Source of the DNA: an uncultured Lachnospiraceae bacterium
GTDB taxonomy: Bacteria > Bacillota > Clostridia > Lachnospirales > Lachnospiraceae
DNA length: 64,000 nt
Assembly: GCA_944381575.1 (NCBI GenBank)
Contig: CALWLS010000007.1
Coordinates: 1 to 64,000, forward strand
Direction: 5' to 3'
The notes under the pieces are model-generated. The model did not search any database, was not told the origin of the DNA, and saw nothing but the letters and a program-made list of their open reading frames with translations. Shown piece after piece: positions 9,074 through 21,200 of this stretch. Positions within the stretch are counted from its first letter, which is position 1. Every line of letters begins with the position of its first letter. Position numbers and translations under genes: made by a program.

Positions 9074-9130
9074 AATAAAAAGCGAGGCAGACAGCTTAGA
9101 GGGGATAGTAAAAAACTAATGCTGCCTGCC
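9073..9130 (-). terminator. Terminator of the giant surface-protein gene
   Basis: Minus-strand GGCAGGCAGCATTAG pairs with CTAAGCTGTCTGCC (two mismatches), followed by CTTTTTATTT. It lies about 90 bp after the stop codon at 9219 and isolates the giant gene from the ATPase downstream. Confidence 0.8.
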
Positions 9131-9218
9131 CCGTATATCATCCGGTATTTTGGAGCCCTGCTTAAGACCCCGTAGGTACCGGTCCTACAGCATATTGATC
9201 ACGCGTCCGCGGCATCTG

Positions 9219-12200
9219 TCATTCAGCCGGAGTAGGAGCAGGTCCTACACCGTCCCAGGCGCCGTCAGGGCCTACCCGGTGGCCCGTGATGGTCACTCCG
9301 TTTGTCACAAGAGCTCCCTCGTCACCCTCTCCCTTGGTGCGGAAGTAGTACCACTTGCCGTCTATAAAGTGCCAGTCAGTGTACATCCTTCCTCTCGTCC
9401 AGTCGTGAGTCGTATGGAGATAGTATGTCTTTGTGACGATATTGCCTGCCTCGTCCCTTAAGTAGGTCTTTCCTTCGGTCTCTGGGCCTTCGGACTCTAT
9501 CTCTACAGGAAGCGTCAGCCAGCCGTCCAGCATCCAGCCGTCCTCGTTGAAGTAGTACCATTCAAATCTTCCCTGATAGAAGAGATAGTACCAGCCTCCG
9601 GCGAGATAACCGCCGTTCACTGTCTTGTACCACCAGCCGTCTTTGAGCCAGGTTCCGGTTGCATCCCTTACCGGCGTTCCTTCAGGAAGCTCGTCCTTTA
9701 AGGATCCGTCAGGGTTGAACTCATGGAACTCATAATTAACAGTCCTGAAGCCGTCGTTTACGAAGCGGTAGATCTTGCCGTCTATCCTTACCCATTCGTT
9801 GGAAGGCCTGCTTCCGTCAGACTCTGTAAACAGATATCCGTCGTTGATCCAGGTGCCGCCATAGTGGGCCGTCGTACCGCCAACGCTTAAGGTGCCGCCC
9901 GATACGTTGACGCCTGCGAGGCCGCCACCGCCGCCTCCGCCGCCTCCGGAACCGCCGGAGCCTCCTGAGCTTCCGCCGGAAGAGCCGCCTGTGGATTCAG
10001 GCTTCTCGTCATAAACAACCGCATAGGTTCCAGAGAAATCATCCGTTATCAGTGTTGCGATGCTTCCATCGGCGCTAAGAGTATAATTAACCTTAGTCAC
10101 TGTACCGTTTGATTCATTATAGCGGAATATGCCATATACCTCTCTGCCTCTTGAATCCTCTGGCATCGTTATCTTAACTGTTACAGGCTTTTCAAGCTTG
10201 TCTATATCCTCTGTTTCTCCCGTCCTTGCGTGCGTCTCCGTCACGGTAAGATCAAGAGGATAGAAACCGAGGCTCGAGTCATATGTGCCTGCGGCATTCA
10301 ATGCTTTAAGTACTGCTTCCAGTTCTTTTCCTGCCGATGTAACAGGTATGGAAGCCGCGCGGAATTTAATAACTATCTTCCAGTCCTTCAGCGCGTCAGC
10401 TTCAAGGCTATTACGCATGGATTCTATAAGCTCGTCCGTATCTACGCTTACTCCTATGCCTCCCACGTCCTCAGATACCGCCGATATGGCGCTCGTACTT
10501 ACAAAGAAGCTATAGGTATTGGAGATACCGTACTGCGAAGCAGTGATCCTGATAAAGTAATTTTCTGAAGCCTTTATATCTTCCGCCGGGATCACGATAT
10601 GTCCCGCTGTCTCTCCGTCCGCTGTCCATATCTCCTCGGTGCCGGCGATGACATTTCCAAACATATCGGTAAGCTCCGCTCTGTCTATATGCGTCGCACC
10701 GTTTTCAAGCTCAACGTTCATCCTAAGATCTTCGGCCAGCTGCGATCCGTCAGCGCTCATAGCATTATCCGTGATAAGCACTACATAATCGTTATGATCG
10801 GAAGCAAAGTCCTCAGGATTCATTATGGAGCCTGCAGGAAGCGTGATATCTATATCACCTATTTCAGGAGGCCATGCATACTCATCCGTCTCAAAGTAGA
10901 ACAGCTTTTCGTTATTTATATTGCCTGCAGCATCCTCAAATGCGCCTGCCTTAATAGTTACGTGATGCGTAGCTCCTGCCACAAGTTCGATAGGATCGCC
11001 GTCTTCATCAGCAAAGCTTTCAACAGGTATCACCACTGTCCACTGTTCATGGATATTGTCTTTATCCGCTGTTGTCGAGCCTTCCTTAAGTTCTACTACA
11101 CTGATTCCTGACGGATCTGCTACATGGTACTGTTTTCCATTGACATCCACAACGATGAGGCTGCCGTCAACAAGCCTTACCCACTCGTCAAACACAAGCT
11201 GGATGTCCGTTAAGAGATTTATCTGCAGTCCTTCAGACATATGATCCGGATTGGTGTCAATGATGGTCGGACTCTGCTGCTCTATCTCCCAATATGCTAT
11301 GCCATCCTCAAATGCAAGGTTTGCCTCACCGCTTGAATTACCGGCCTTATCATAAGCTGTAAGCTTTACTGCTCCCTTTGTACCAAAAGGCAGTGTAAAT
11401 TCTGCAGTGCCCTCAGTCTTGTCCTCATTGTCCAACGTTACCTCTGCAGTGCCTTCTGCTGTTCCGTCAGCTTTGGATATGACATACTCAAGCTTACTGC
11501 CAAGACTTATGCTGTCCGTTACTTTTACTTTAACCTTAAGCTCCTTATTGAAGAATACGCCAAATGTAAGCTTATTTAGGGCTTCCCATACTGGGCCTTC
11601 ATTTGTCACTTCTATACTTTCAGGCTTTGTAAGTACCGAAGGCTTTTCATGATCAACAAATACTGTTTCAATGTTGTATTTGTCCTTATCATTTTGAGCC
11701 TCGAGAGACGATACTCCGGAAGCACTCACTGACCAGGTCTTGATGTTCCACTGTCCGTCTGTATCAGCTATACGTTCGATATTTTCTATTACAGAATCTG
11801 CAACACTTCCTTTGAATACATTCTTATTATCTACCGTATTGCCTTCAGGCTCAGCGGCAAGGGTTCCGTTCCAGATCTTATAATAAGTAGTTATAGGCGC
11901 TGCGTCAGAATCGGCTTTTTCCGGCTCACTTAATTTAAATACAGGCTCTGCCTCTGAGCCGTCATCAGCGATGCGGTACCAGCCGTCGCCTGATTGAGCA
12001 TCAGCATAATCACTATTATCGACAACTCCGCCGTTAGCCGTAGGCGTAACTGTGATCTCAGGAATACCCGGAATCTCATCTGATATATGTCTGACGGTTA
12101 TGGTATTTGGCTCGGAAGTATTGCCGGCCTTATCCATTACAGTGACTGTGTATGTTCCGCGCTTATCGGCAACAAAGCTGCAATCGTAAACTCCATCAAC

Positions 12201-15200
12201 GAATGATGGTACAGGGGTTACATTAAATGTTTCATTCTCTCCGTTTTCGCCTTTAAAGGTCACGAATACGGTAGAGGTGTCGATACCACTGGCAGTGCTT
12301 CTTCCATTTACGGTATCACCAACCTCTTTAGCCTCGTCAGGGTCAGTCACCTTAAATGTTATTGTCTTTTCTGTCTCCCAGTCAGTGCTATCTTCATCAT
12401 CAAGCTCTATCTCAGGACTGGTCATGTCTATGAAGAACGGTATGTAGAGTGGTATTGTATACGCCGAAGTACCTACCTCTGGATTTTCGATGAGATATTC
12501 ATCCATATTTCTAACAAAAAGCACCCAGAGGCCATCCTTATATTTGGTGACATTCTCGTTATTTATAATACTCTCTACCAGATTCCCTGTTTTATTAGGA
12601 ATAGGCGTCTTTTCGTTTTCGTCTTCACTTATAGTGTAACCGATCTCATCATATGCACTCAAATCATCTTCGTCAAACTCATCTACAGATACATTGACAA
12701 ATGCATACTTTGTGACTACAGGGTTGGTATTATCGACTCCACTGTTAACAACAAAATGAGTTGAATTGACTACATTGATACTTTCAGGAAGTTCTGTGTA
12801 CCAATTATAGGCTTTACCATCATAATTTTGAACGAAGTTACCGTTTCCATTTTCAGGCTTATATTCCACATATCCATGTATCCATTCATCTTCAGTAACT
12901 CCACCTCTTGTGACGTCCACAGGAGTATGTACATCTGCTTTCTTTGGAATCCATGTCACATCCCATTCGGTAAAATTGAGATTGCCGGCATTATCTTTAA
13001 TATAGAATCTGTACTTTCCGTTTTCTTCAAGCTTCACCCTGTAATAGTATGTGTCAGTTTCAGGATCGTCCTGAACATCAGGTGCCTCTACGATTGAGCC
13101 AAGGAAAGTTTCTGTTTCCCCTTCCACTCTTGCGACCCTTATTGAATCCGTCGCATCAAGGCCAAAGCTTTTGTTCACACCACTGTAGTCTTTACCCTTC
13201 ACTTTGCCTTCGACGTGGTCGCTCACCTTAAATACGACATCAAACTCCGGCACAGTGATCCATTCTGTTACAGGCTTAAGCGTTTCAATATTGATGGAAG
13301 GTTCTGTTTTATCTATCCTTATTGTACGGGATTCAGCATGCTCCTCGCCTGCCCAGGACGGATTGCCTGTGCTGTCCTCACTGAGAGTTATGCCGTTATG
13401 TGCATTGTCCTCGGCATATATATCGAATGTGGTTGTTCCATCGCCCGAAATTTCTGCTGTCACATCTGCGTTTACAGCTTTTGAAGCCGAAAGATCGGCT
13501 GTTGTATTTACCGTTCTCTCACTTTCATCAGGATCTGTAATGCGGATCTCGGCCTTACCGATACCAGCCTCTGCATCCTTTATGGACGCACTGATAGTCA
13601 CGTCATGGTTGTACCAGCCTTTGATGTTATCATCATAGCCGGTATAGCTTCCATTAATTGCAGGGCTCGATACCTTTATCTCAGGCGCATCTGCCTCAAG
13701 CATCCATTTTCTAACGCCAGTCGTTCCGTCGGTTGTACTCGTGACAAAGTAAAGCTCAGATTTATTACCCGCCGCATCTTCGATATAGAACTTTATAAAT
13801 TTGTCTTCAGTATCAAAGCTGTTCAAGTCTATCTTAAAACTTGACGTAGCTCCAGTAAATGCAACGCGGTTTTCCTCAGTTCCTGTAAATTCTCCCTTGC
13901 TTTCACTTACTTCATAATAAACATATCTTGGTCCGGAGGTAGTCTCCTTATCATCATCCACTGTGACTGTTACTTTTATCGCTTCGTTAAAGAAGTTTCC
14001 AAATGTCAGCCGGTTTATAACCTTGGATACAGCATCATCTCCCCATGGCTCAGCGGTAACTGAAGTCAGTCCTGACTGAGTTCTGTCTACATACAGATAT
14101 CTTACTTCCAGTACATTCTTTTCTTCCTCAGCAGCTTCCTTGATATCCTCTGTGAGATCTGGATTATTGTAATCGTTCTGTGCAGCGTCAGTCCAGGTAT
14201 ATACTGTCAGACGATATATTCCGTCAGTATTTATCGCCGGAAGGTTATTAGGCTGATCTGACAGGTTGATATTATCCTTTATAACAGTCCAATCATTACC
14301 GTCTCTCCTCTCAAGGATATAGAAGGTATCCACAGGAGACTTGCCGGGATCCGATTGTACGGCCTGGGTTATATTTATAACAGGAGTCTTAAGATACCAT
14401 TTTTCATTATTTTCTCCTGTACTGCTGCCATCACCTGTCGCCGGCTCTACTGTAAATGAAGCCGGTGTCGCATCAGACTTATCTATCTTTGTGACGTCTA
14501 CAGTAGCAGTGTTGATGTTATCTGCACCATCCTTAACCGTGATCACGTATTCGCCATTGGATTCGGCAGTAAATACATAACGGCCTTCAGCTCCCTTTAC
14601 GGCTGAAAACTCTATACTTTCGCCGCCATCTTTTGTAACGCTTATACCGGCGTCTATGATACCGCTTACGTTATCTGATACGTCAAAGTATATAGCCGCA
14701 TCCTGCATGGTCCAGTCCGTAGGATTGCCGGCAACATATACTGCCCGCGGCTTAGTTCTATCGATTTTGACAGTATAGCTTACTTTCTTGTCTACTGTTT
14801 CACCATCTGCAAGTGCAATGCTTGTAATTGCAGTTATACGCCATGTACCATCTTCCAGCTCTGCCTCAGGCGCATACTGCGTTGTATCACTATCGAGAGT
14901 TCCTTCGTAGATTTCGCCTGAAGGAATATCTATCCTTTGTACAGTGTACTCTACTGTATTCTTAACTATTGCAGAATTATCAGCAGGCTTTGATATAACA
15001 AGCGCAGTATTGGTTCCTTCAGCGTACCATCTCTCTTCATTAGGCGCATTACCGCCTATGGTAACAGTCGCAGCTGGAGCTTCATCAGGGGCAATGTTAT
15101 TTACCGTATGACTTTGAGATACGCTTCTTCCCGACTCATCCATTACGGTTATGCTGTAAACTTCGTTTTCTGTAGTATTGAAGCTTACTTTATAATTGCC

Positions 15201-18200
15201 TTCTGTATCTGGACCTTCAACTATAATGTCTTCAACAGGTTTTCCTTTCGAATCAGTTATATCGATATTATCAACATCAATAACACCTGTCGCCTCACTG
15301 ACGTTTATCATAACTGTAACTACTGTATCGGAAGCAACTGCCCCGTCAGGGTCGTTGACCGCACTATCGATAACCGGATCAATGGTATCAATATTGACAT
15401 TTTCTATCGGTATATCCTGGAAATTAGTAATATTACCGGCTTCGTCCTCTCCCCAGACTACGATCTGCCACCTGCCATCATCACCAAACGGATCGACTAT
15501 CTTATGTTCAGATGTATCATTATACGGAAGCTCAGTTGCCTTATCCTTTATGGCAGCTATAGCTTCTTTAGAATCAATAACTGAACTGTCATTCCATACA
15601 TAATAGTATGTATGAACTGTTGCCTGATTGCCTGCAGTCTCCGCAGGAGCAGGGGTAATATAGACAGTCGGTATCTCCTGGTACCAATTGCCATCTTTAG
15701 AAGCATTGTCTCTATCTGCTCTATCTATGCGGATTTTAGGCTCACCTGGAGCAGTAGTATCTATATTACTGATAACCAGCTGTTCACTTGCTGTATTTCC
15801 AGCGTTATCAGATGCAGTCAGTGTATAGGTTCCGTTACCTGTAGTAGTAAATGTGCAGCTATAGTATCCCTCATCGTCCGCATTAGCTGATACTATGAGG
15901 CCTTCTACAGGCGAACCGTCCTTTTTGAGGGCTACAGCGCCCTCATCATCTTCGAGATAAAGTCCGCTGAGAGCATCCCTTACCTTAAATGTAAGCTGTT
16001 GCTCGCTATTAAGCCATCCAGAGCCTATAGCCGGCACAGATATCTCAGGTTTTGTAGTATCGATATTAAAGCTTATACCTACGTTATTCTCGTCCTGCTT
16101 TAAGCTGTTGGCATTGCCGGCATTGTCAGTGGCAGTCATCTTAAGCACATATCTGCCGTCTGACATAGGCTGTCTGAATATATATGGCACATTTCTGTTG
16201 GATGGGAAGCTGCCTCCAGGTGCATCCTGTTCACTTACCGTAGGCTCTCCGTCTTTTTCAAGACTGTATGTGACCTTATTAAGTCCACTGTCTGCATCGT
16301 TGACTGTTATGGCAAGGTCTATCGCGGTATTAAACCACTCCGTTCCTGCCTCTGTCTTATCCTCAACAGGCACAGCCTGAGACGCAGGATCACTTTCACT
16401 TACATAGTATGCCGCCGAAAGTGTAGGAGCATTGTCCTCCACAGTCCATTTACCAGTATCTCCATTGAGTCCGAGCGGCTGTGCATCGCTCTCATTGCCT
16501 GCATTATCTGCCGCCTTAAGGCTGATGGATGCAGCCACTGTATCAGGCTTTATCTCAAATGTATAAAACTTTGTATAGTCGCCGGAGCCTTCCTCCCTCA
16601 ATTTAGCATCTATGAACTGGCCGTCGCTGTCATCATCCGCGGTATCTATGGCATACTGCAGTGAAGCAGCTCCGCTATTGCTATCCTCGACTTTTACAGT
16701 CACTGTAAGCGTTTTATTTGCAAACCATCCTCCGACAAACGGCAGACTTGCAAATATACCATCCGGCGTAGTAGTCACCGACTCAACTGATATGGACGGC
16801 GCAGTTATATCCACTTTAAACGTCTTTTCTGCAGTTTCAGATCTATTGCCGGCCTCATCTACAGTATATGCCTTTATGGTATATGTACCGTTATCCTTTA
16901 CTGCAGGATACTGGCTTGCAGGAATATACTCGAGATATTCCTGAGCATTGTCTTCTTCGTTCTCAGTACCACTCCATATCTTGTAATATGTCTTTTCAGG
17001 TGCAGTGTCTTTAGCCTGAGGCTGAGGCGTAATGGTTATGACAGGATAAGCTCCGTTATACCAGTCTGCTTCTTCCGCTCCTATGCTTATGCCAGGTGCA
17101 CCCGGAGCGACATTATCAAGCTTAACAGTTACATGTACAGGATTCTGCCACTTGTCACTCTGAGCATGATGAGCTGAATAATAAATCTCTGTAGTGCCTT
17201 GTCCGGTTATGGTATCAGAATAAGTATCATTAGCTGTTACTGCTGTAATCTTATTATCAAACGGAGTAGTGGCAGTATCGCTCTTATAAACGCTGACCTG
17301 ACCATCCTTTGGCCCTACTTCGAATCTGACAGTGAGTTCCTTCGCACTTATCCACTCAGGATCATCAGTTATATCTGAAACATTAACAGTAAGCTCTTCA
17401 TTATCCGTGGATACTCCGGTTATAGACGCAGAAGGCACAGCGTTGCTTATCACCACATTTCTACCATAATCATATTCCGTCTCATTACCGGCAAAATCAG
17501 TCACAACGAGCTTGAACCTGTATGTGCCGGAAGGGATATCATTTACAGTCACTACCTCATTATTAAGATTCGAAGGAGCTCTGGCCTGATCTTCATAGGT
17601 CTCACTTGTTACCTCTGCATCAGTGCCGCTTATGGTGTTATAGATAGCCCATTTTGCTATATTACTTGCTGCATTATCTGCATCGACATTATCCTCTGCA
17701 GATATGGAAAATGCTAAACTTTCCTGTCTATATATCCCGTCAGCACCCTGCTGTGTAGTTATACTAAGTTCCAGACCCTCAGGTTCTTTCTTGTCTATGT
17801 TTGTTACAGTAAATGTCTTCGTAGTCTCATGTCCCACTCTGTCCACTGAGACTATTTCATAGATGCCGTTGGCTGTAATAGTGTATCTATACAGCGTGCC
17901 GTCTCCATCCTCAGCAGGATCAAGAGTTACGGGCTCAGATGTCACGACCGCACCGCTGCCGTCATGCGTCCTGTCAATGGACACACTCTGTACTCCGCTG
18001 TAAGAATCTGTAACATTAAACGCCACGGTTATATCACTATTGGTATAGTCTTCACCCTCAGGCACTCTGGTGACATTGCCGATGACAGGGTCATTCAGAT
18101 CTATATTTACCGAGTCCTCATTAGTGCTTGATTTCATGCCGACGTTATCAACAGCGCTGACACTTATATCAAGATCAGTTCCCTCAGTATTTATAGTATT

Positions 18201-21200
18201 GCTGAAAGTTCTCTCTCTAATGGAGTCAATATCTACGGATTCAGCTGTATCAGCAGCTATAGTCTCTGTCGTCTCTTCATCAGTCCCGAGCTTATAGGTA
18301 ACAGACTTAAGTCCTGAATATGAACTATCAGGCATATCTGTTATATTCGCCGTGACTGTCAGAGGCTTAGTATACCAGCTGGTGGTAACTCCGCCTGTTA
18401 CTACATCCACAGTTTCCGCAGTATCATCATCATATGTATAGGAGACATTGATCTCAGGCGGTGTTTTTTCCACCACCCAGATCTTGTTTGCACCGTCTTT
18501 GCCAAGTACATTTATATCTGAGGTATTGCCTGCAACGTCCTCGGCGTAGTAATAAATGTAGCCCTTGGTATTTAACGGCACTGTAAGAACGATGTACTTG
18601 CCGCCTTCCAGCGTTTCCCCTGCATATTCCTCTGTCGTTACGTGGTCAAGATCAGTTTTTTCTACAGTTTCCAATGTGCTGTTGTCAAGCCATGCATAGT
18701 GTATGCGGTCGACTCCGCTCAGGTTATCTTTTACAGGTATTTTTACTTTGAGCATATCACTTGTAAACTGGCCATAACTAAACCAGTTTATCACCGCCCT
18801 TATAAGGTTTCCGTCCTTTTCCTGCCAATAGATTATATTGGAGGCATCTACTACAGGATCCTCGGAATCAAAATTATAACTCAGACTCCGGCTTTCAGTA
18901 TTACCTGCATTATTGGCAGCATTTACCGTGACTGAGCCCCCGGCTTTCTGGTCGTTAGCTGTAAGTGTCACTGATACATTCTTATTAGAAATAAGGCTGT
19001 CACTATAGCTGTCATTCACACTGACATCAGCATTGTCATTGATCTTAGTGGATACACTCTGAAGTCCTATTTTACCACTTAATCCGCCTGCTTTGCCGGC
19101 GTCATTTACTGCCGCAGTAAATACAGGCATGCTGCCATTTTCATTGTTGTACCATCTTACGCCGCCGTTTTCCTTATAGGCTGCGCCGCTGACAGTAATG
19201 TTTCCTATTACAGGTTTTTCTCCGGTTACTACCCATCTGCCGTGACCGTCGTTACCGAGTTTTGTTTCAGCGCTCATACGGCCAGCGTGGTCGACTATTT
19301 TTACGGAAATATAGCCATTAAAATTAAGTGGAATGGTAAACTCTGCAGTTCCGTTTTTATATTTTTCCGGAGCAGCAGTTATTTCCGATGCGGTCGGAAT
19401 ATCCGCGGTTTCACCGTTAAAATATATTCTCTTTGTTTCAACATCCGGAGATGGATTTCCACTGCCGGTTTCCGGTGCTGTTATCACATCCATATACCAG
19501 ACGCCGCTGGTTGAGTCAGATGCTTTTACTGTTACTTTTACATTACCATTTGCAAAACTTCCAAATCCAAGCAGTCTAAGAGCATTGTCAAACAGGCTTT
19601 TATCTTCATATTCGTAGCTTATGCCATTTTCAACGACCGAAGGATCATCCGTATCCACATAATATGTGACAGGGTCTGTTTCTATTGAAGTATATCCGCC
19701 GTTTTCACTATTCTTAAGCTGAACCTGAACCTCAGTAGTTTCATGTATTGAGAAATTTTTTTTGTATCCAGATGCATCCGATTCACCTTTTCCAGAAGCA
19801 TTTCTGATAACATTATAATAATTATCGGTGTCTGCCGGTAAAGCGCTTAAGCCATCTGTTTTAGGCGCAAAAACAACCTTCTCACTGTACCAGCCATTTG
19901 TCTTCTCAGTATCTGATAAGCTTACTGTATATGCGCCATGTCCATGTCCGTCTTTTTTAGGTTTTTCCTGTATTACTTTATATTCTGCCGTAGCAAGAGT
20001 AATGTCATAATTTGGATTCTTTTCCTTAAATGACTTTTCAAGGCTTACTGTATATTCTCCCGGCGCTACCGTAACATGCTTTGTACCGTCAAGCTTCAGC
20101 GCGCTAAGTTCAAAGTCTTCGATTTCTACCTTAAGCTTGGTTGAATCTTCTTCACCATTAGCTACTTCTATTTCAAGTTTACTGTCTGCAGATGAAGCTG
20201 TTACTATATCACCGGTTCTTAATGTATATGCTTTAGGGCTGACAGTTATTTTTTTACCGCTTATGGTTCCGTTTGTAAGCGTAGCGGTATCCTCGATGCT
20301 GTAATTTCCGGCGTCTGCCCCCGTAAGGTTTATATTTGTAAGCGACATATGTTTATTGCCGACTCCGGCATCAGCTGCGTCTCCGGCTCCCGCATAGCTT
20401 TCAACATAGCGGCCTTTTGCTGCATCCGTATTGCTGTCGGTGCTGTCTATCACTATGGAAACATCATCAGCCTCTGTATCCTGTACAGCCCCATTTTCAC
20501 CATATATGAACGGAGTCACAACATCATTTCGTCCGAATTCAACTACAGAATTATCTTTCCAGATTATATTCGTATTGCCATCGTATTCTTTTTCACCAGA
20601 AGTTCCTATACTTGTGAGAGTTATAGGCTTTTTATTTACCTTTACCGCAACAGGTTTCTTGATATTGTTATATTTAAGCTGTCCGTATACGTTGTCGCTC
20701 TGTGACGGCGCAACAAATTCAACTACAAAGTAATCATCCGGTGTTTCTTTTTCTGAATATATAAGGCTGACATTATCCGGTACTTTGACAGTGACTCCGG
20801 ACCAGTCTCCATTCTGCGCGTTATTATCTGGCTTACTGAGTATGAATCTTGCGTCTTCAACATTTGTTCCCCATATGACTTTTGTATCATCAGTTTCAGT
20901 ATCTAAATTTGTTGGGAAAGTAAATGTAACTTCGCCGATTTTTACCGTATTGCCGCTTTTCGCCTCCGTATTATCACGGAAATTAATTCCGGCAGCATCA
21001 AAAGCAGCTTTCGTTGTCGTCCCATAAGTAAACTCTATGTTCGTCGGGAACTCGATCTTAGGCATGACTATCTCTATCTCAGGGTTTTTATGCACATCGT
21101 CATTATTTTCTACCCTGAAATCTTCTGCTTCTCTTATGCCCGCATTAGTCTCAACAAATGGAACTACATAATATGTCTCTCCAGGTATAAAGTATTTATC